A stretch of DNA of 64,000 bases from Rodentibacter trehalosifermentans (GCF_002000545.1 NZ_MLHL01000006.1:86531-150530); one strand, 5' to 3'. Shown: positions 31,729 through 40,859, numbered from the stretch's first letter. Made by a program: numbers and translations. Notes: generated from the sequence alone by a model not told the origin.

Positions 31729-33399
31729 TTACTTCGCAATACGCTTATATTTCATACGATGCGGCTGTAAGGCTTCAGCACCAAAGGTTTTCTTTTTCCA
31801 CTCTTCATAGTCGGAGAAGTTACCTTCGTAGAAGGTGACTTTACCTTCATCACCATAGTCTAAAATATGAGTTGCAATACGGTCTAAGAACCAACGGTCG
31901 TGGGAAATCACCATGGCACAGCCCGGGAATTCCAAAATTGCATTTTCTAATGCACGCAAGGTTTCTACATCGAGATCATTGGTCGGTTCATCCAGTAAGA
32001 GAACATTCCCCCCGGCTTGCAAGAGTTTGGCTAAATGTAAACGCCCACGTTCACCACCGGAAAGTTCGCCCACCCGTTTTTGTTGATCAACCCCTTTGAA
32101 GTTGAAACGTCCCACATAGGCACGGCTTGGAATTTCAAAGTTACCAATGGTAAGAATATCCTGCCCATTTGACACTTCTTCCCAGACGGTTTTCTTATCA
32201 TCCATCGCATCACGGAATTGATCCACCGAAGCCAGTACAACGCTTTCCCCCATAGTGATCGAGCCACTGTCCGGTTTTTCTTGCCCTGAAAGCATACGGA
32301 ATAGAGTGGATTTACCTGCCCCGTTTGCCCCGATAATCCCCACAATCGCTCCCTTAGGAATAGAGAATGAAAGGTTATCAATCAAGGTGCGATCACCATA
32401 GGATTTCGTGAGGTTTTGCACTTCGATCACTTTATCACCTAAGCGTGGACCTGGTGGAATAAAGAGTTCGTTGGTTTCATTGCGTTTTTGATATTCGCCG
32501 GAATTGAGTTCTTCAAAACGTGCCATACGTGCTTTGCTTTTCGCTTGGCGGCCTTTCGGATTTTGGCGAACCCATTCCAACTCTTTCTCAATGGATTTTT
32601 GACGGGCAGATTCTGCTGCCTGCTCTTGGGCAAGGCGTTTTTCTTTTTGTTCTAACCAAGAAGAATAGTTCCCTTCCCAAGGGATACCCTCACCACGGTC
32701 AAGCTCTAAAATCCAACCGGCAACGTTATCTAAGAAATAACGGTCATGGGTAATCGCTACCACAGTGCCTTCGTAATCATGGAGAAAACGCTCTAACCAC
32801 GCCACGGATTCTGCATCCAAGTGGTTGGTTGGCTCGTCTAACAACAACATATCCGGTTTTTCTAACAAGAGGCGACAAAGTGCCACACGGCGGCGTTCTC
32901 CCCCGGATAAATGCTCAATTTTAGCATCCCAATCAGGCAAGCGTAGCGCATCGGCGGCTCGTTCTAATTGATTGTCTAAATTATGTCCGTCTTGCGCCTG
33001 AATAATCGCTTCCAATTCCGCTTGCTCTGCCGCAAGTTTATCAAAATCCGCATCAGGATCGGCATAAAGTGCGTAAACCTCATCAAGACGAGTTAGGGCA
33101 TTTTTCACTTCAGACACCGCTTCTTCCACCGCTTCACGCACCGTTTGCTGTGGCTCAAGTTTAGGCTCTTGTGGCAGATAGCCAATTTTAATCCCCGGCT
33201 GTGGACGGGCTTCTCCCTCAATCTCTTTATCAATCCCCGCCATAATGCGAAGTAGGGTAGATTTCCCAGCCCCATTTAAGCCAAGCACCCCGATTTTCGC
33301 CCCCGGGAAAAAACTCAAAGAAATATTTTTCAAAATATGCCGTTTCGGAGGCACAACCTTCCCGACACGGAGCATGGTATAAACAAATTGTGATGACAT
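31729..33399 (-). CDS. ettA: Energy-dependent translational throttle protein EttA (ABC-F)
   Basis: A 556-residue ABC-F ATPase, the same length as E. coli EttA. Two ATP-binding domains each carry Walker A (G-L-N-G-A-G-K-S-T and G-A-N-G-A-G-K-S-T) and the L-S-G-G-E signature, with L-L-L-D-E-P-T-N Walker B motifs, joined by a charged linker. EttA binds the ribosomal E site and gates entry into elongation according to ADP/ATP ratio. The start M-S-S-Q-F-V-Y-T-M at 33399 is used; the frame upstream has no ribosome site and includes an uptake signal. Conserved chromosomal gene. Confidence 0.95.
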   Translation of the reverse strand: MSSQFVYTMLRVGKVVPPKRHILKNISLSFFPGAKIGVLGLNGAGKSTLLRIMAGIDKEIEGEARPQPGIKIGYLPQEPKLEPQQTVREAVEEAVSEVKNALTRLDEVYALYADPDADFDKLAAEQAELEAIIQAQDGHNLDNQLERAADALRLPDWDAKIEHLSGGERRRVALCRLLLEKPDMLLLDEPTNHLDAESVAWLERFLHDYEGTVVAITHDRYFLDNVAGWILELDRGEGIPWEGNYSSWLEQKEKRLAQEQAAESARQKSIEKELEWVRQNPKGRQAKSKARMARFEELNSGEYQKRNETNELFIPPGPRLGDKVIEVQNLTKSYGDRTLIDNLSFSIPKGAIVGIIGANGAGKSTLFRMLSGQEKPDSGSITMGESVVLASVDQFRDAMDDKKTVWEEVSNGQDILTIGNFEIPSRAYVGRFNFKGVDQQKRVGELSGGERGRLHLAKLLQAGGNVLLLDEPTNDLDVETLRALENAILEFPGCAMVISHDRWFLDRIATHILDYGDEGKVTFYEGNFSDYEEWKKKTFGAEALQPHRMKYKRIAK

Positions 33400-33523
33400 A
33401 ACGCCTCTTGTTTTATAAGTGAAAAGTGCGGTCAATTTTACTTGAATTTGCGGGGGAAATATAGCCTTTGCCTGCAAGCAGTTCAATCATCAAAATTTTT
33501 TCAAAACCTTGTCAAAAAAAGGC

Positions 33524-33550
33524 TTGACTATCGTTTTTTTTTTTTAGAAT
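33524..33550 (+). promoter_or_regulatory. Promoter with a T12 tract between -35 and -10
   Basis: TTGACT (33524-33529) and TAGAAT (33545-33550) are good sigma-70 hexamers. The 15-base spacer consists of ATCG and the T12 run at 33534-33545. Gain of one to three T would bring the spacing to 16-18. The operon start at 33584 follows at a sensible distance. Confidence 0.6.
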
Positions 33551-33583
33551 ACGGAAGATTTTAGGTTTTTTAGCAGGAGTAAC

Positions 33584-33853
33584 ATGGCGGAAATTAATGC
33601 TCTGATTATTCAGTGTATTGAAGAAAATTTTAATAAGGAAAAGGATTGCATTCCTATGGGAGAACCCTATTCCGGTGTGGATTTACAATATATTCTTAGT
33701 TATTTAGCTCATTATCAAAAATTTCCGGATGAACAAGAACTAAGAGAAAGGCTAAATTTTCTTATTAAGAATAATAGAAATAAATATACGTTAATTGACC
33801 CAGTTAATAAAATATTTGTTGCTTATACATCAACAAATGCAAATTATCCATAA
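33584..33853 (+). CDS. Hypothetical protein, first gene of a five-gene operon
   Basis: An 89-residue soluble protein with AGGAG seven bases before the ATG. The N-terminal half is helical and acidic; V-D-L-Q-Y-I-L-S-Y-L and E-L-R-E-R-L-N-F-L suggest a small winged-helix-like or all-helical fold. It starts just downstream of a promoter with a variable T tract. No family is recognised. Codon use is A/T-rich like the next two genes. Confidence 0.6.
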   Translation: MAEINALIIQCIEENFNKEKDCIPMGEPYSGVDLQYILSYLAHYQKFPDEQELRERLNFLIKNNRNKYTLIDPVNKIFVAYTSTNANYP

Positions 33854-33895
33854 GATTTAAACTTACAATTAATTTAAAATAAAAGGTAAAATTTC

Positions 33896-34417
33896 ATGTC
33901 TAATAAAATAGGTAAATATAAAATTCATAGGGGAGTTCTCTTTCCTATATTAAGATATTTTAGGGAGAGATATGATTTAAGCTTTAGTTTTTCTGATGAA
34001 GAAAATGCTTTTGTATGCGATAAGTATTATAGGTCATATAGTTATGGAGCTTCATTTTGTATTGGCATAAGTAAACTTGATTGTGTGTTTTTTACTACCC
34101 GAGTCTACAGTTCGAATGATTATTTTATTTCAAATATGATAAAGAATGATAATAAATCCCTTTTTGAATTTGTTAACGGTTGGAATAGCACTAATGGTTT
34201 GCTGCTTCCCGTACATCTAGATGAAGATGACTTGGGGTTATATTTGTATCAAGGATTTTTGGTTTCTTTTGGGGTATCAGAAGATTATTTGAAATATAGT
34301 CTTGAGATGTGTTTAGTTCATTCAATAGAATTTTTAGAAGAATATTATCCTAAATGTGAAGAAAAATTTGTAGAAAAATTACAAGAGTCTGAAAATGAAA
34401 TTGAATTTACTAAATAA
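33896..34417 (+). CDS. YbjN/CesT-fold-like protein, unknown
   Basis: A 173-residue protein, no signal. The pattern of strands followed by F-V-N-G-W-N-S-T-N-G, a strand with L-P-V-H-L-D, and a long amphipathic helix (Y-L-K-Y-S-L-E-M-C-L-V-H-S-I-E-F-L) resembles YbjN-type sensory-regulator proteins, a fold shared with type III secretion chaperones. It is related in layout to the next gene. Such proteins often bind partners in chaperone-like fashion. Family call is by pattern only. Confidence 0.55.
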   Translation: MSNKIGKYKIHRGVLFPILRYFRERYDLSFSFSDEENAFVCDKYYRSYSYGASFCIGISKLDCVFFTTRVYSSNDYFISNMIKNDNKSLFEFVNGWNSTNGLLLPVHLDEDDLGLYLYQGFLVSFGVSEDYLKYSLEMCLVHSIEFLEEYYPKCEEKFVEKLQESENEIEFTK

Positions 34418-34453
34418 TTTATGTTGGGGTAAATAAAATGCTGAGAGGTTGTT

Positions 34454-34879
34454 ATGATTAAAGATACTGAATTTACCATAAATATTAAAGACATTACCTC
34501 TATTTTATCAAAAGTAGAAAAAGAACTTGACGTTAGATTTGAAAAAGATGAAAGTGATTATCTTCTTAAGATAAATCAGATAGAAGAAAGTGGGATTTTG
34601 GTCTCAATAAATCAAGAAAATACTGCAGTAGTATTTGGTGCAATTATAAAGATACCTGATATTGAATTAGAGTTAATTAATAATTTTAATGCTAAATCTA
34701 AACTTGGTTTTTCTATTTCTTGGCGAGAGGATAAAAAAGCAATGGTGTCTTACTATCCAATTTTCTTAAAAGGTGTATCAGAATACTATGTATATCAAGA
34801 AATGAAAAGATTTATATATGGAATACTTAGCTTTATTTCATACTTAGAGGATAATGGAGTTATTTTAAATGAAAAATAA
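34454..34879 (+). CDS. Second YbjN/CesT-fold-like protein, unknown
   Basis: A 141-residue protein with the same order of elements as the preceding one: N-terminal helix, antiparallel strands, L-I-N-N-F-N-A-K-S as the counterpart of the N-G-W-N segment, a strand with A-M-V-S-Y-Y-P-I-F, then a long helix. The pair probably arose by duplication or acts as a heterodimer. GAGAGG lies upstream of the ATG, and the stop overlaps the start of the next gene by 11 bases. Confidence 0.55.
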   Translation: MIKDTEFTINIKDITSILSKVEKELDVRFEKDESDYLLKINQIEESGILVSINQENTAVVFGAIIKIPDIELELINNFNAKSKLGFSISWREDKKAMVSYYPIFLKGVSEYYVYQEMKRFIYGILSFISYLEDNGVILNEK

Positions 34880-35894
34880 AAACCTTCCCCCATCCCCTAA
34901 ATTTTCTGCTCTTAAACTTTATCTTAAACCCTATATTCCCAGACAGAAATTACGAGGAGCATTAGAAAGCTATGTTGCAGATGAGAATGTAGAAGCGGAT
35001 GATATTTTATTATTAACGGATGATACGGTATTTGGATCTGCAAAACGTGGTTTAGTATTCACAAATAAACGTTTCTTTTATTGGGATAATAATGGTTCCG
35101 GATATGGTTCAATATCTGACATTAACGCTATTGACGTTGAACCTGGCACACTTTCTCACGATATTTATTTTAAATATAAAGGAGAAGAAAATGAGTGGTG
35201 GCATTTGAACTTTACTCAAGCTAGGGCTAATGACATTAAACTTTTAAAAAAATATTTAACAGAAGTTGTTGAACAACTCCAAGCTGAAAATATTGAAGAG
35301 GACGTTAAGGTAGAGGAAGAAATTGTAGAGCAAACTCAAAAAGAACAAGCACAATTTGATGAAGAACAGCTACGTTTGGAAATTCGTAAACAATTAATTT
35401 TGGAAGAAGAAAAACGTAAATTTGAAGAAGAGCAAAAACAAAAAGCACAGCAACAAGCCTTAATAGAGATTGAGCCGAATAATAGCGTCAATACTTTTGT
35501 GCAACCGGGGTTAATCTCTCAACAATTGGTGAAATCTCGTTATATTGGTACTCGGATTAATGATGATGGATCGCCTGAACCTAGGTATCTTGGTGAGCCG
35601 ATAGAGGAAGATCAGTTTAATACTGGTGATATTTCTATTAATGCAGGAAATCAAGATACTCAGAGTAGTCTAATTAGTTTCTTACAAAATAATAGTGATG
35701 GCATTATTGCGAAGTTAAAAGATAGTGGATTGTCACTCACAGCTTCGGCATTACAAAATGATGAAAATATTATTAGGATAGCGGGTTTTATTTATAATTT
35801 TCTTCCTATGCCTGTTCGTTTTTTTGTCAGTGTTAATACCTTAGAACAATTCTTAATGAATAACAGACAATGGTTAATTAATAAATTAAATTAA
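34869..35894 (+). CDS. Protein with bacterial PH-like domain and coiled coil
   Basis: A 341-residue protein. Residues about 20-125 resemble a bacterial PH-like domain (L-L-L-T-D-D-T-V-F-G, K-R-G-L-V-F-T-N-K-R-F-F-Y-W, then D-I-N-A-I-D-V). Residues 130-200 are a Glu/Gln/Lys-rich coiled coil, followed by a low-complexity linker and a C-terminal helical region (S-L-I-S-F-L-Q-N-N onward). The layout suggests a scaffold or membrane-adjacent adaptor. It overlaps the preceding gene and is followed nine bases later by the last gene. Confidence 0.6.
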   Translation: MKNKNLPPSPKFSALKLYLKPYIPRQKLRGALESYVADENVEADDILLLTDDTVFGSAKRGLVFTNKRFFYWDNNGSGYGSISDINAIDVEPGTLSHDIYFKYKGEENEWWHLNFTQARANDIKLLKKYLTEVVEQLQAENIEEDVKVEEEIVEQTQKEQAQFDEEQLRLEIRKQLILEEEKRKFEEEQKQKAQQQALIEIEPNNSVNTFVQPGLISQQLVKSRYIGTRINDDGSPEPRYLGEPIEEDQFNTGDISINAGNQDTQSSLISFLQNNSDGIIAKLKDSGLSLTASALQNDENIIRIAGFIYNFLPMPVRFFVSVNTLEQFLMNNRQWLINKLN

Positions 35895-35903
35895 GGAGTT
35901 TTT

Positions 35904-36194
35904 ATGTCTAAAGAATATTATTTCAAAATTACTTATAAAAACACTAGAAACAATAATTCGGTGAGTAGTGAACGTTTGATAGCAAGAAATATGAGTGATG
36001 CGAAAAATCAGTTTCGTACAAAAAATTCTCTCAGACCGGAATATAAAATTATTGCTTGTGTTCGGGAGCAGGAATATGGCTCAAATGCTCGTTCGGATAA
36101 TCCAACGAGTAACAGTTTGGGCGGGGCATTACTGGGGTTGGCTGCGGTGGCAGGCGTGGCTTTAACCTCTAAATTTTTTGGAAATAAAAAGTAA
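35904..36194 (+). CDS. Small protein with C-terminal hydrophobic segment
   Basis: A 96-residue protein with AAGGAG upstream. The N-terminal 55 residues look like a small beta-alpha domain (Y-Y-F-K-I-T-Y-K-N, then S-D-A-K-N-Q-F), and the end has a Gly/Ala-rich hydrophobic segment (residues about 75-90) before a basic tail, so it may be tail-anchored or insert in a membrane. Last gene of the operon, before a strong terminator. Family not recognised. Confidence 0.6.
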   Translation: MSKEYYFKITYKNTRNNNSVSSERLIARNMSDAKNQFRTKNSLRPEYKIIACVREQEYGSNARSDNPTSNSLGGALLGLAAVAGVALTSKFFGNKK

Positions 36195-36242
36195 TCAAGG
36201 TTTTTAAAGAAAAAATCAAAGTTATATTTTTTCTTTGTGATA

Positions 36243-36287
36243 GGGTTATTGAATGTTATTTTTTGATATTCAATAACCCTTTTTTTT
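36243..36287 (+). terminator. Terminator of the unknown five-gene operon
   Basis: GGGTTATTGAAT (36243-36254) pairs perfectly over 12 bp with ATTCAATAACCC (36268-36279), followed by eight T. Confidence 0.92.
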
Positions 36288-36299
36288 CCAAAAAATAAA

Positions 36300-36417
36300 T
36301 AAAAAAAACCACCCGAAACGGGTGGTAGGAAAGTAGTTTAGCTATATTTATGATTATTTTATTTAGGAACTTTATGAATATCAAGCAATCACTTGACGGA
36401 GCGAATGATACAGAAAA
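36300..36417 (-). ncRNA. Candidate FnrS-like anaerobically induced small RNA
   Basis: A strong minus-strand terminator (ACCACCCG, three bases, CGGGTGGT at 36308-36326, then seven or more T) has no gene in front of it. A perfect FNR site is centred at 36458.5, which places a start near 36417 at the class II distance of 41.5. The RNA would be about 115 nt, with CGTCAAGTGATTGCTTGA near its 5' end; CGUCAAG(C/U)GAU also occurs near the 5' end of E. coli FnrS as I remember it. No open frame. Name is tentative. Confidence 0.55.
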
Positions 36418-36451
36418 TTCCTCTTTAAATAAAATCCAATCTTATTATTTA

Positions 36452-36465
36452 TTGATTTATATCAA
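36452..36465. promoter_or_regulatory. Perfect FNR box
   Basis: TTGAT, four bases, ATCAA. It is suitably placed for the minus-strand small RNA at 36300-36417 and lies about 100 bases before the nickel transport genes on the plus strand, so it could serve either. Confidence 0.65.
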
Positions 36466-36567
36466 TAAATTTAGGTGATTTACTCAGGTTTGTTTATAAA
36501 ATAAGCGTTTTTTTAGAATCTTTTTGTCTATGCTAGAATGCTGAGAATTTTTAATTGGGAGCACAAT

Positions 36568-37188
36568 GTGAAAAAGCTATTCCTATTTCCTTTATTTTAT
36601 GCCGGTACGGTATTGGCGCATCCTCATGCTTTTATTGAGATGGAAAGCAAGGTATTGGTTGAACAAAACCAATTAGTCGGATTTTCGATGAAATGGACGT
36701 TGGATGAGCCCAGTTCTTCAGCCGTTTTGTACGATATGAAACTGGCAAGGGAAGAGGCAGAACAGCAAAAATTGATTGATGAAGTGATGAATAATGTGGT
36801 AAACGAACATTATTTCAGTTATTTTTTTGATAAAAATAATAATAAAATCAAATATAAAAAGCAGGCGAAAAATTATGGGGTGAAAACGAAAGGTATGCGT
36901 GTTCAGTATTATTTCGATTTCTTTCTCTCTCACCCACAGCCGTTGCAAGATAATGAATTGACATTGATGACCTATGATCGCACTTATTACGTTTCTATGT
37001 ATTATCCCGAAGGTCAACGTGCGATGGATTTTTCCGCACTTCCGGCAAATTGTCAGGGAAGCATTGCGGCGCCGAATGTGGATGAAAAAATACAATCTTA
37101 CGCCGCCTCTTTAGATAAAACGAAGAAAGACGAAGATGATTCTTTAGGAGTGATGTTTGCTCAAAAAATCAAAATTCAGTGTGAGTAA
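36568..37188 (+). CDS. DUF1007 family periplasmic protein of a nickel transport pair
   Basis: A 206-residue exported protein. GTG at 36568 follows GGGAG and gives a proper signal peptide (V-K-K-L-F-L-F, cleavage after V-L-A before H-P-H-A-F). The mature N-terminus H-P-H is the typical start of DUF1007 proteins and may bind metal. These are encoded next to NiCoT/RcnA-type membrane transporters, as here, and probably hand metal to them or assist them. The stop lies one base before the likely transporter start. An upstream ATG in frame (36538) would spoil the signal. Confidence 0.8.
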   Translation: MKKLFLFPLFYAGTVLAHPHAFIEMESKVLVEQNQLVGFSMKWTLDEPSSSAVLYDMKLAREEAEQQKLIDEVMNNVVNEHYFSYFFDKNNNKIKYKKQAKNYGVKTKGMRVQYYFDFFLSHPQPLQDNELTLMTYDRTYYVSMYYPEGQRAMDFSALPANCQGSIAAPNVDEKIQSYAASLDKTKKDEDDSLGVMFAQKIKIQCE

Positions 37189-37189
37189 A

Positions 37190-38161
37190 ATGATGAAATC
37201 GGTTTTTCCCTTTAAATGGCTTGTCGCCTTCATTTTAGCTTTTGTAGCGATCTTTTGGTTTTTCCCTTGGCTTTTTGTGAAAGTCGTGATTTGGCAGCAG
37301 TTGTTTAATCAATTAATTTCTGACAATCTCCACGAGATTCAGCAAGATTCCGTTTCAGCAGGCATATTATTAATCGGTGTGAGTTTTCTTTACGGCGTAT
37401 TACACGCAGTCGGGCCAGGACATGGAAAATTTATTATTGCAAGTTATTTGTCTACGCACGAAAGTAAATTGAAACAAAGTGTGAAACTAAGCCTATTATC
37501 TTCTTTTATGCAAGGTATCGTGGCAATTACGGCGACCTCTCTTGTTGTGGTGATTCTCAATCTTTCCTCTCAATATTTCAAATTAAGCCAAGTATGGCTG
37601 GAACGCAGCGCATTGATTTTATTGATGGGGTTAGGCGGCTATTGGATTTATCAAGGCATTCGCAAGCCGATGGCTTTTCGCATTAAATCCATTAATCCTC
37701 GCCCTGTAGCGTTACAAAGTGCGGTCAAAATCAACCGCACTTTTAAAGAGGATTGTGGCTGTGGGCATCAACATTTACCGAATGTCCTTCAATTAAAGCA
37801 AGCCGATACCTGGAAAAGTCAATTTTTAGTGATAATGAGCATTGGTTTACGCCCTTGTACGGGCGCGATTTTTGTTCTTTTTTTGGCTTATATGATGGAG
37901 CTCTTTTTTTGGGGAATTTTTGCGACCCTTGCGATGTCTTTTGGGACAGGGCTGATGTTAGCTTGCTTTGCAATGCTTGTGCGTTATGCAAAAAAATCAG
38001 CAATTCGGATTGGAAGATGGTATGACGTGAAAGCCTTAAACCGATATAGCGGTCGAGCAGTGAAAATTATTGTGGGTGGTATAATGCTGTTTTTTGCGGT
38101 TAGTTTGCTTTATGCTACAACCCTTGAAGTGAATGGAGGAGCGGTGTTATTTGGAAAATAA
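37190..38161 (+). CDS. Nickel/cobalt transporter, RcnA/NiCoT-like (HI_1248 type)
   Basis: A 323-residue polytopic membrane protein. The family motifs are H-A-V-G-P-G-H-G-K near residue 75 in an early membrane segment and the second G-L-R-P-C-T-G-A segment near 217. A cytoplasmic or periplasmic loop has a metal-binding C-G-C-G-H-Q-H. It matches the protein annotated as a nickel/cobalt efflux system in H. influenzae. ATG 37190 or 37193 follows directly on the DUF1007 stop; in-frame GTG 37181 and TTG 37157 are alternatives. An inverted pair of uptake signals lies inside the gene at about 37717-37744. Confidence 0.85.
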   Translation: MMKSVFPFKWLVAFILAFVAIFWFFPWLFVKVVIWQQLFNQLISDNLHEIQQDSVSAGILLIGVSFLYGVLHAVGPGHGKFIIASYLSTHESKLKQSVKLSLLSSFMQGIVAITATSLVVVILNLSSQYFKLSQVWLERSALILLMGLGGYWIYQGIRKPMAFRIKSINPRPVALQSAVKINRTFKEDCGCGHQHLPNVLQLKQADTWKSQFLVIMSIGLRPCTGAIFVLFLAYMMELFFWGIFATLAMSFGTGLMLACFAMLVRYAKKSAIRIGRWYDVKALNRYSGRAVKIIVGGIMLFFAVSLLYATTLEVNGGAVLFGK

Positions 38162-38265
38162 CCAGATAAAAATAAAGCCCATCAACACGACGGGCTCAAA
38201 ATCTTTTGGTTGCTAATTTAGGATTCGTAAAAGGAGACAAACGAAAACTAAACCAAAAGAGGAAT

Positions 38266-38341
38266 TGGCTCCTCCTGCTGGACTTGAACCAGCGACATAT
38301 GGATTAACAGTCCACCGTTCTACCGACTGAACTAAGGAGGA
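38266..38341 (-). tRNA. tRNA-Asn (GUU)
   Basis: A 76-nt cloverleaf on the minus strand: acceptor TCCTCCT pairing with AGGAGGA, D arm AGTTCAGTCGGTAGAAC, anticodon GTT in CTGTTAA, T arm CTGGTTCAAGTCCAG, CCA encoded. Confidence 0.97.
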
Positions 38342-38739
38342 ATAATTCTGTATCACAATGAATCGGCGCGCATTTTAATGATCCCACTTCCCCTTGTCAA
38401 CAGGTCAAAATAAAAAAATTTAAAAAAAATTGCGGCATTTTTCTATCCACAAAGGCTGTGGATAACTTTGTGGATTAAAACAAAATAAGATCTTGAAATA
38501 CTGATAAATACTGGGGTTATAGCGAATCCGGTAAAAATTGATTGTAAAATAACATTTCTTTATTTATCAATTGGTTAGATAAAGTCCAGTAAAAAGTTTA
38601 AAAAAAATTTTCGATTTTATAAGGTTTTTCTCTTGACATCGCTAACACTGTGTAAAACTTGCCTTTTTCACTCTATATGGCGTAAGAAATATGTTAGAAT
38701 GCCGCCAATAAAAACGCATTCAATTTTAACCGCACTTTT
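38342..38739. promoter_or_regulatory. uvrB upstream region with a DnaA-box cluster
   Basis: No gene is seen. CTATCCACA (38443-38451), TGTGGATAA (38457-38465, a perfect DnaA box on the minus strand) and TGTGGATTA (38469-38477) cluster within 35 bases after an A/T-rich stretch. E. coli uvrB also has a DnaA box upstream. A -10-like TAGAAT is at 38695-38700. No clear LexA box was found. An uptake signal abuts the uvrB start. Confidence 0.5.
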
Positions 38740-40776
38740 ATGGCAGAAAAAATTAACAGTAAACCTTTTATTCTTCATTCCGATTTTAAACCTTCCGGCG
38801 ATCAGCCCCAAGCGATTGAAAAACTTGCTGAAAATTTAGAAGATGGGCTTGCCCATCAAACCCTACTTGGAGTGACAGGTTCAGGGAAAACTTTCACCAT
38901 CGCCAACGTTATTGCAAAATTAAATCGTCCGGCGATGTTGCTTGCCCCCAATAAAACCCTTGCCGCCCAGCTTTATGCCGAAATGAAGGCCTTTTTTCCG
39001 GAAAATGCCGTGGAATATTTCGTTTCTTATTATGATTATTACCAACCCGAAGCCTATGTGCCAAGCAGTGATACTTTTATTGAAAAAGATGCCTCCATTA
39101 ACGATCAAATTGAGCAAATGCGTCTTTCAGCGACCAAATCCTTTTTAGAACGTCGTGATACGATTGTGGTGGCTTCTGTTTCTGCCATTTACGGTTTGGG
39201 TGATCCGGATAGCTATTTAAAAATGATGTTGCATTTGCAACAGGGGGCGATTATTAATCAACGCCAAATTTTGGCAAAATTGGCAGAATTACAATACACC
39301 CGTAATGACCAAGCCTTCCAACGGGGAACATTTCGTGTGCGGGGTGAGATTATTGATATTTTTCCGGCGGAATCTGATGATATTGCCATTCGTATCGAAT
39401 TATTTGATGATGAAATTGAACGACTGAGTTTATTTGATCCGCTGACCGGGCATCATTTAGGCACGGTACCTCGTTACACGGTCTATCCGAAAACCCACTA
39501 TGTCACCCCTCGGGAACGCATTTTAGATGCAATTGAAAAAATTAAAGCCGAGCTCGTACAACGCCGTGAATATTTCATCAAAGAAAATAAATTGTTGGAA
39601 GAACAACGCATCAGTCAACGCACTATGTTTGATATTGAAATGATGAATGAATTGGGCTATTGCTCGGGCATTGAAAATTACTCACGCTATCTTTCCGGCA
39701 GAAATGAGGGCGAGCCGCCGCCGACCTTGTTTGACTATATGCCTTCTGATGCCATTTTGATTATTGATGAATCTCATGTGACGGTTCCGCAAATTGGGGG
39801 AATGTACCGTGGCGACCGCTCTCGTAAAGAAACCTTAGTGGAGTATGGTTTCCGTTTGCCTTCCGCGTTAGATAACCGTCCGTTGCGTTTTGAAGAGTTT
39901 GAACGCCTTGCGCCACAAACTATTTATGTTTCTGCCACACCGGGGCCTTATGAATTAGAAAAATCCGGTGATGAAATTATCGATCAAGTGGTTCGCCCTA
40001 CAGGCTTGCTTGATCCGGAAATTGAAATTCGTCCGGTTGCGATTCAGGTGGATGATTTGCTTTCCGAAGCCCGACAAAGGGCAGAAAACAATGAGCGTGT
40101 TTTAGTGACAACCCTCACCAAAAAAATGGCAGAAGACCTCACCGATTATCTGGACGAACACGGCATTCGGGTGCGTTATCTCCATTCGGATATTGACACC
40201 GTAGAACGGGTGGAGATCATTCGTGATTTACGTTTAGGGGAATTTGATGTGTTGGTTGGTATCAACTTATTGCGTGAAGGGTTAGATATTCCCGAAGTTT
40301 CCCTCGTGGCTATTTTAGATGCCGATAAAGAAGGTTTCCTGCGTTCCGAACGTTCGCTGATTCAAACTATTGGGCGGGCGGCGCGTAATTTGAAAGGAAA
40401 AGCGATTTTATATGCCGACAGCATCACCAAATCCATGGAAAAAGCCATCACGGAAACCAATCGCCGCCGTGAAAAACAAATGAAATACAATGAACAAAAA
40501 GGCATTGTTCCGCAAGCGTTAAACAAAAAAGTGGGCGAGTTGTTGGATATTGGTCAGGGTGTGACAAATAAAGGGAAAGGTAAATCACGAGCCAAAACTG
40601 TGGCAGAACCGACCGCACTTTATAATGCCCCGAAAAATGCGAAGGAATATCAGCAACAAGTCAAAAAACTGGAACAGCAAATGTATAAATTCGCGCAGGA
40701 TCTGGAATTTGAAAAAGCCGCTGCAATTCGAGATCAACTTCACCAATTACGGGAACAATTTGTGATGAGTGAATAG
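38740..40776 (+). CDS. uvrB: UvrABC system protein B
   Basis: A 678-residue excision-repair helicase, the expected size. Walker A (G-V-T-G-S-G-K-T) is near residue 45, the damage-sensing beta-hairpin region with Y-Y-D-Y-Y-Q-P-E near 92, helicase motif II D-E-S-H, the later [10 protein letters not shown] and Q-T-I-G-R-A-A-R-N motifs, and a C-terminal UVR domain that binds UvrC. UvrB verifies lesions delivered by UvrA. The start is directly behind an uptake signal and has no obvious ribosome site. Intact. Confidence 0.98.
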   Translation: MAEKINSKPFILHSDFKPSGDQPQAIEKLAENLEDGLAHQTLLGVTGSGKTFTIANVIAKLNRPAMLLAPNKTLAAQLYAEMKAFFPENAVEYFVSYYDYYQPEAYVPSSDTFIEKDASINDQIEQMRLSATKSFLERRDTIVVASVSAIYGLGDPDSYLKMMLHLQQGAIINQRQILAKLAELQYTRNDQAFQRGTFRVRGEIIDIFPAESDDIAIRIELFDDEIERLSLFDPLTGHHLGTVPRYTVYPKTHYVTPRERILDAIEKIKAELVQRREYFIKENKLLEEQRISQRTMFDIEMMNELGYCSGIENYSRYLSGRNEGEPPPTLFDYMPSDAILIIDESHVTVPQIGGMYRGDRSRKETLVEYGFRLPSALDNRPLRFEEFERLAPQTIYVSATPGPYELEKSGDEIIDQVVRPTGLLDPEIEIRPVAIQVDDLLSEARQRAENNERVLVTTLTKKMAEDLTDYLDEHGIRVRYLHSDIDTVERVEIIRDLRLGEFDVLVGINLLREGLDIPEVSLVAILDADKEGFLRSERSLIQTIGRAARNLKGKAILYADSITKSMEKAITETNRRREKQMKYNEQKGIVPQALNKKVGELLDIGQGVTNKGKGKSRAKTVAEPTALYNAPKNAKEYQQQVKKLEQQMYKFAQDLEFEKAAAIRDQLHQLREQFVMSE

Positions 40777-40859
40777 GGAAAAGTGCGGTAATTTTTTTGG
40801 TACTTTTCTTTTCAGCAACCAAACCTACCGGCGCAAGCATTTTGCTTGTGCCAATGAGA

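Noticed and set aside
31872..32753. Open frames on the plus strand across ettA
   Set aside because: Shadows of the ABC-F gene in the opposite frame.
38342..38739. DnaA-box cluster as chromosomal origin
   Set aside because: Only three boxes and no neighbouring origin genes; more likely uvrB regulation or titration.
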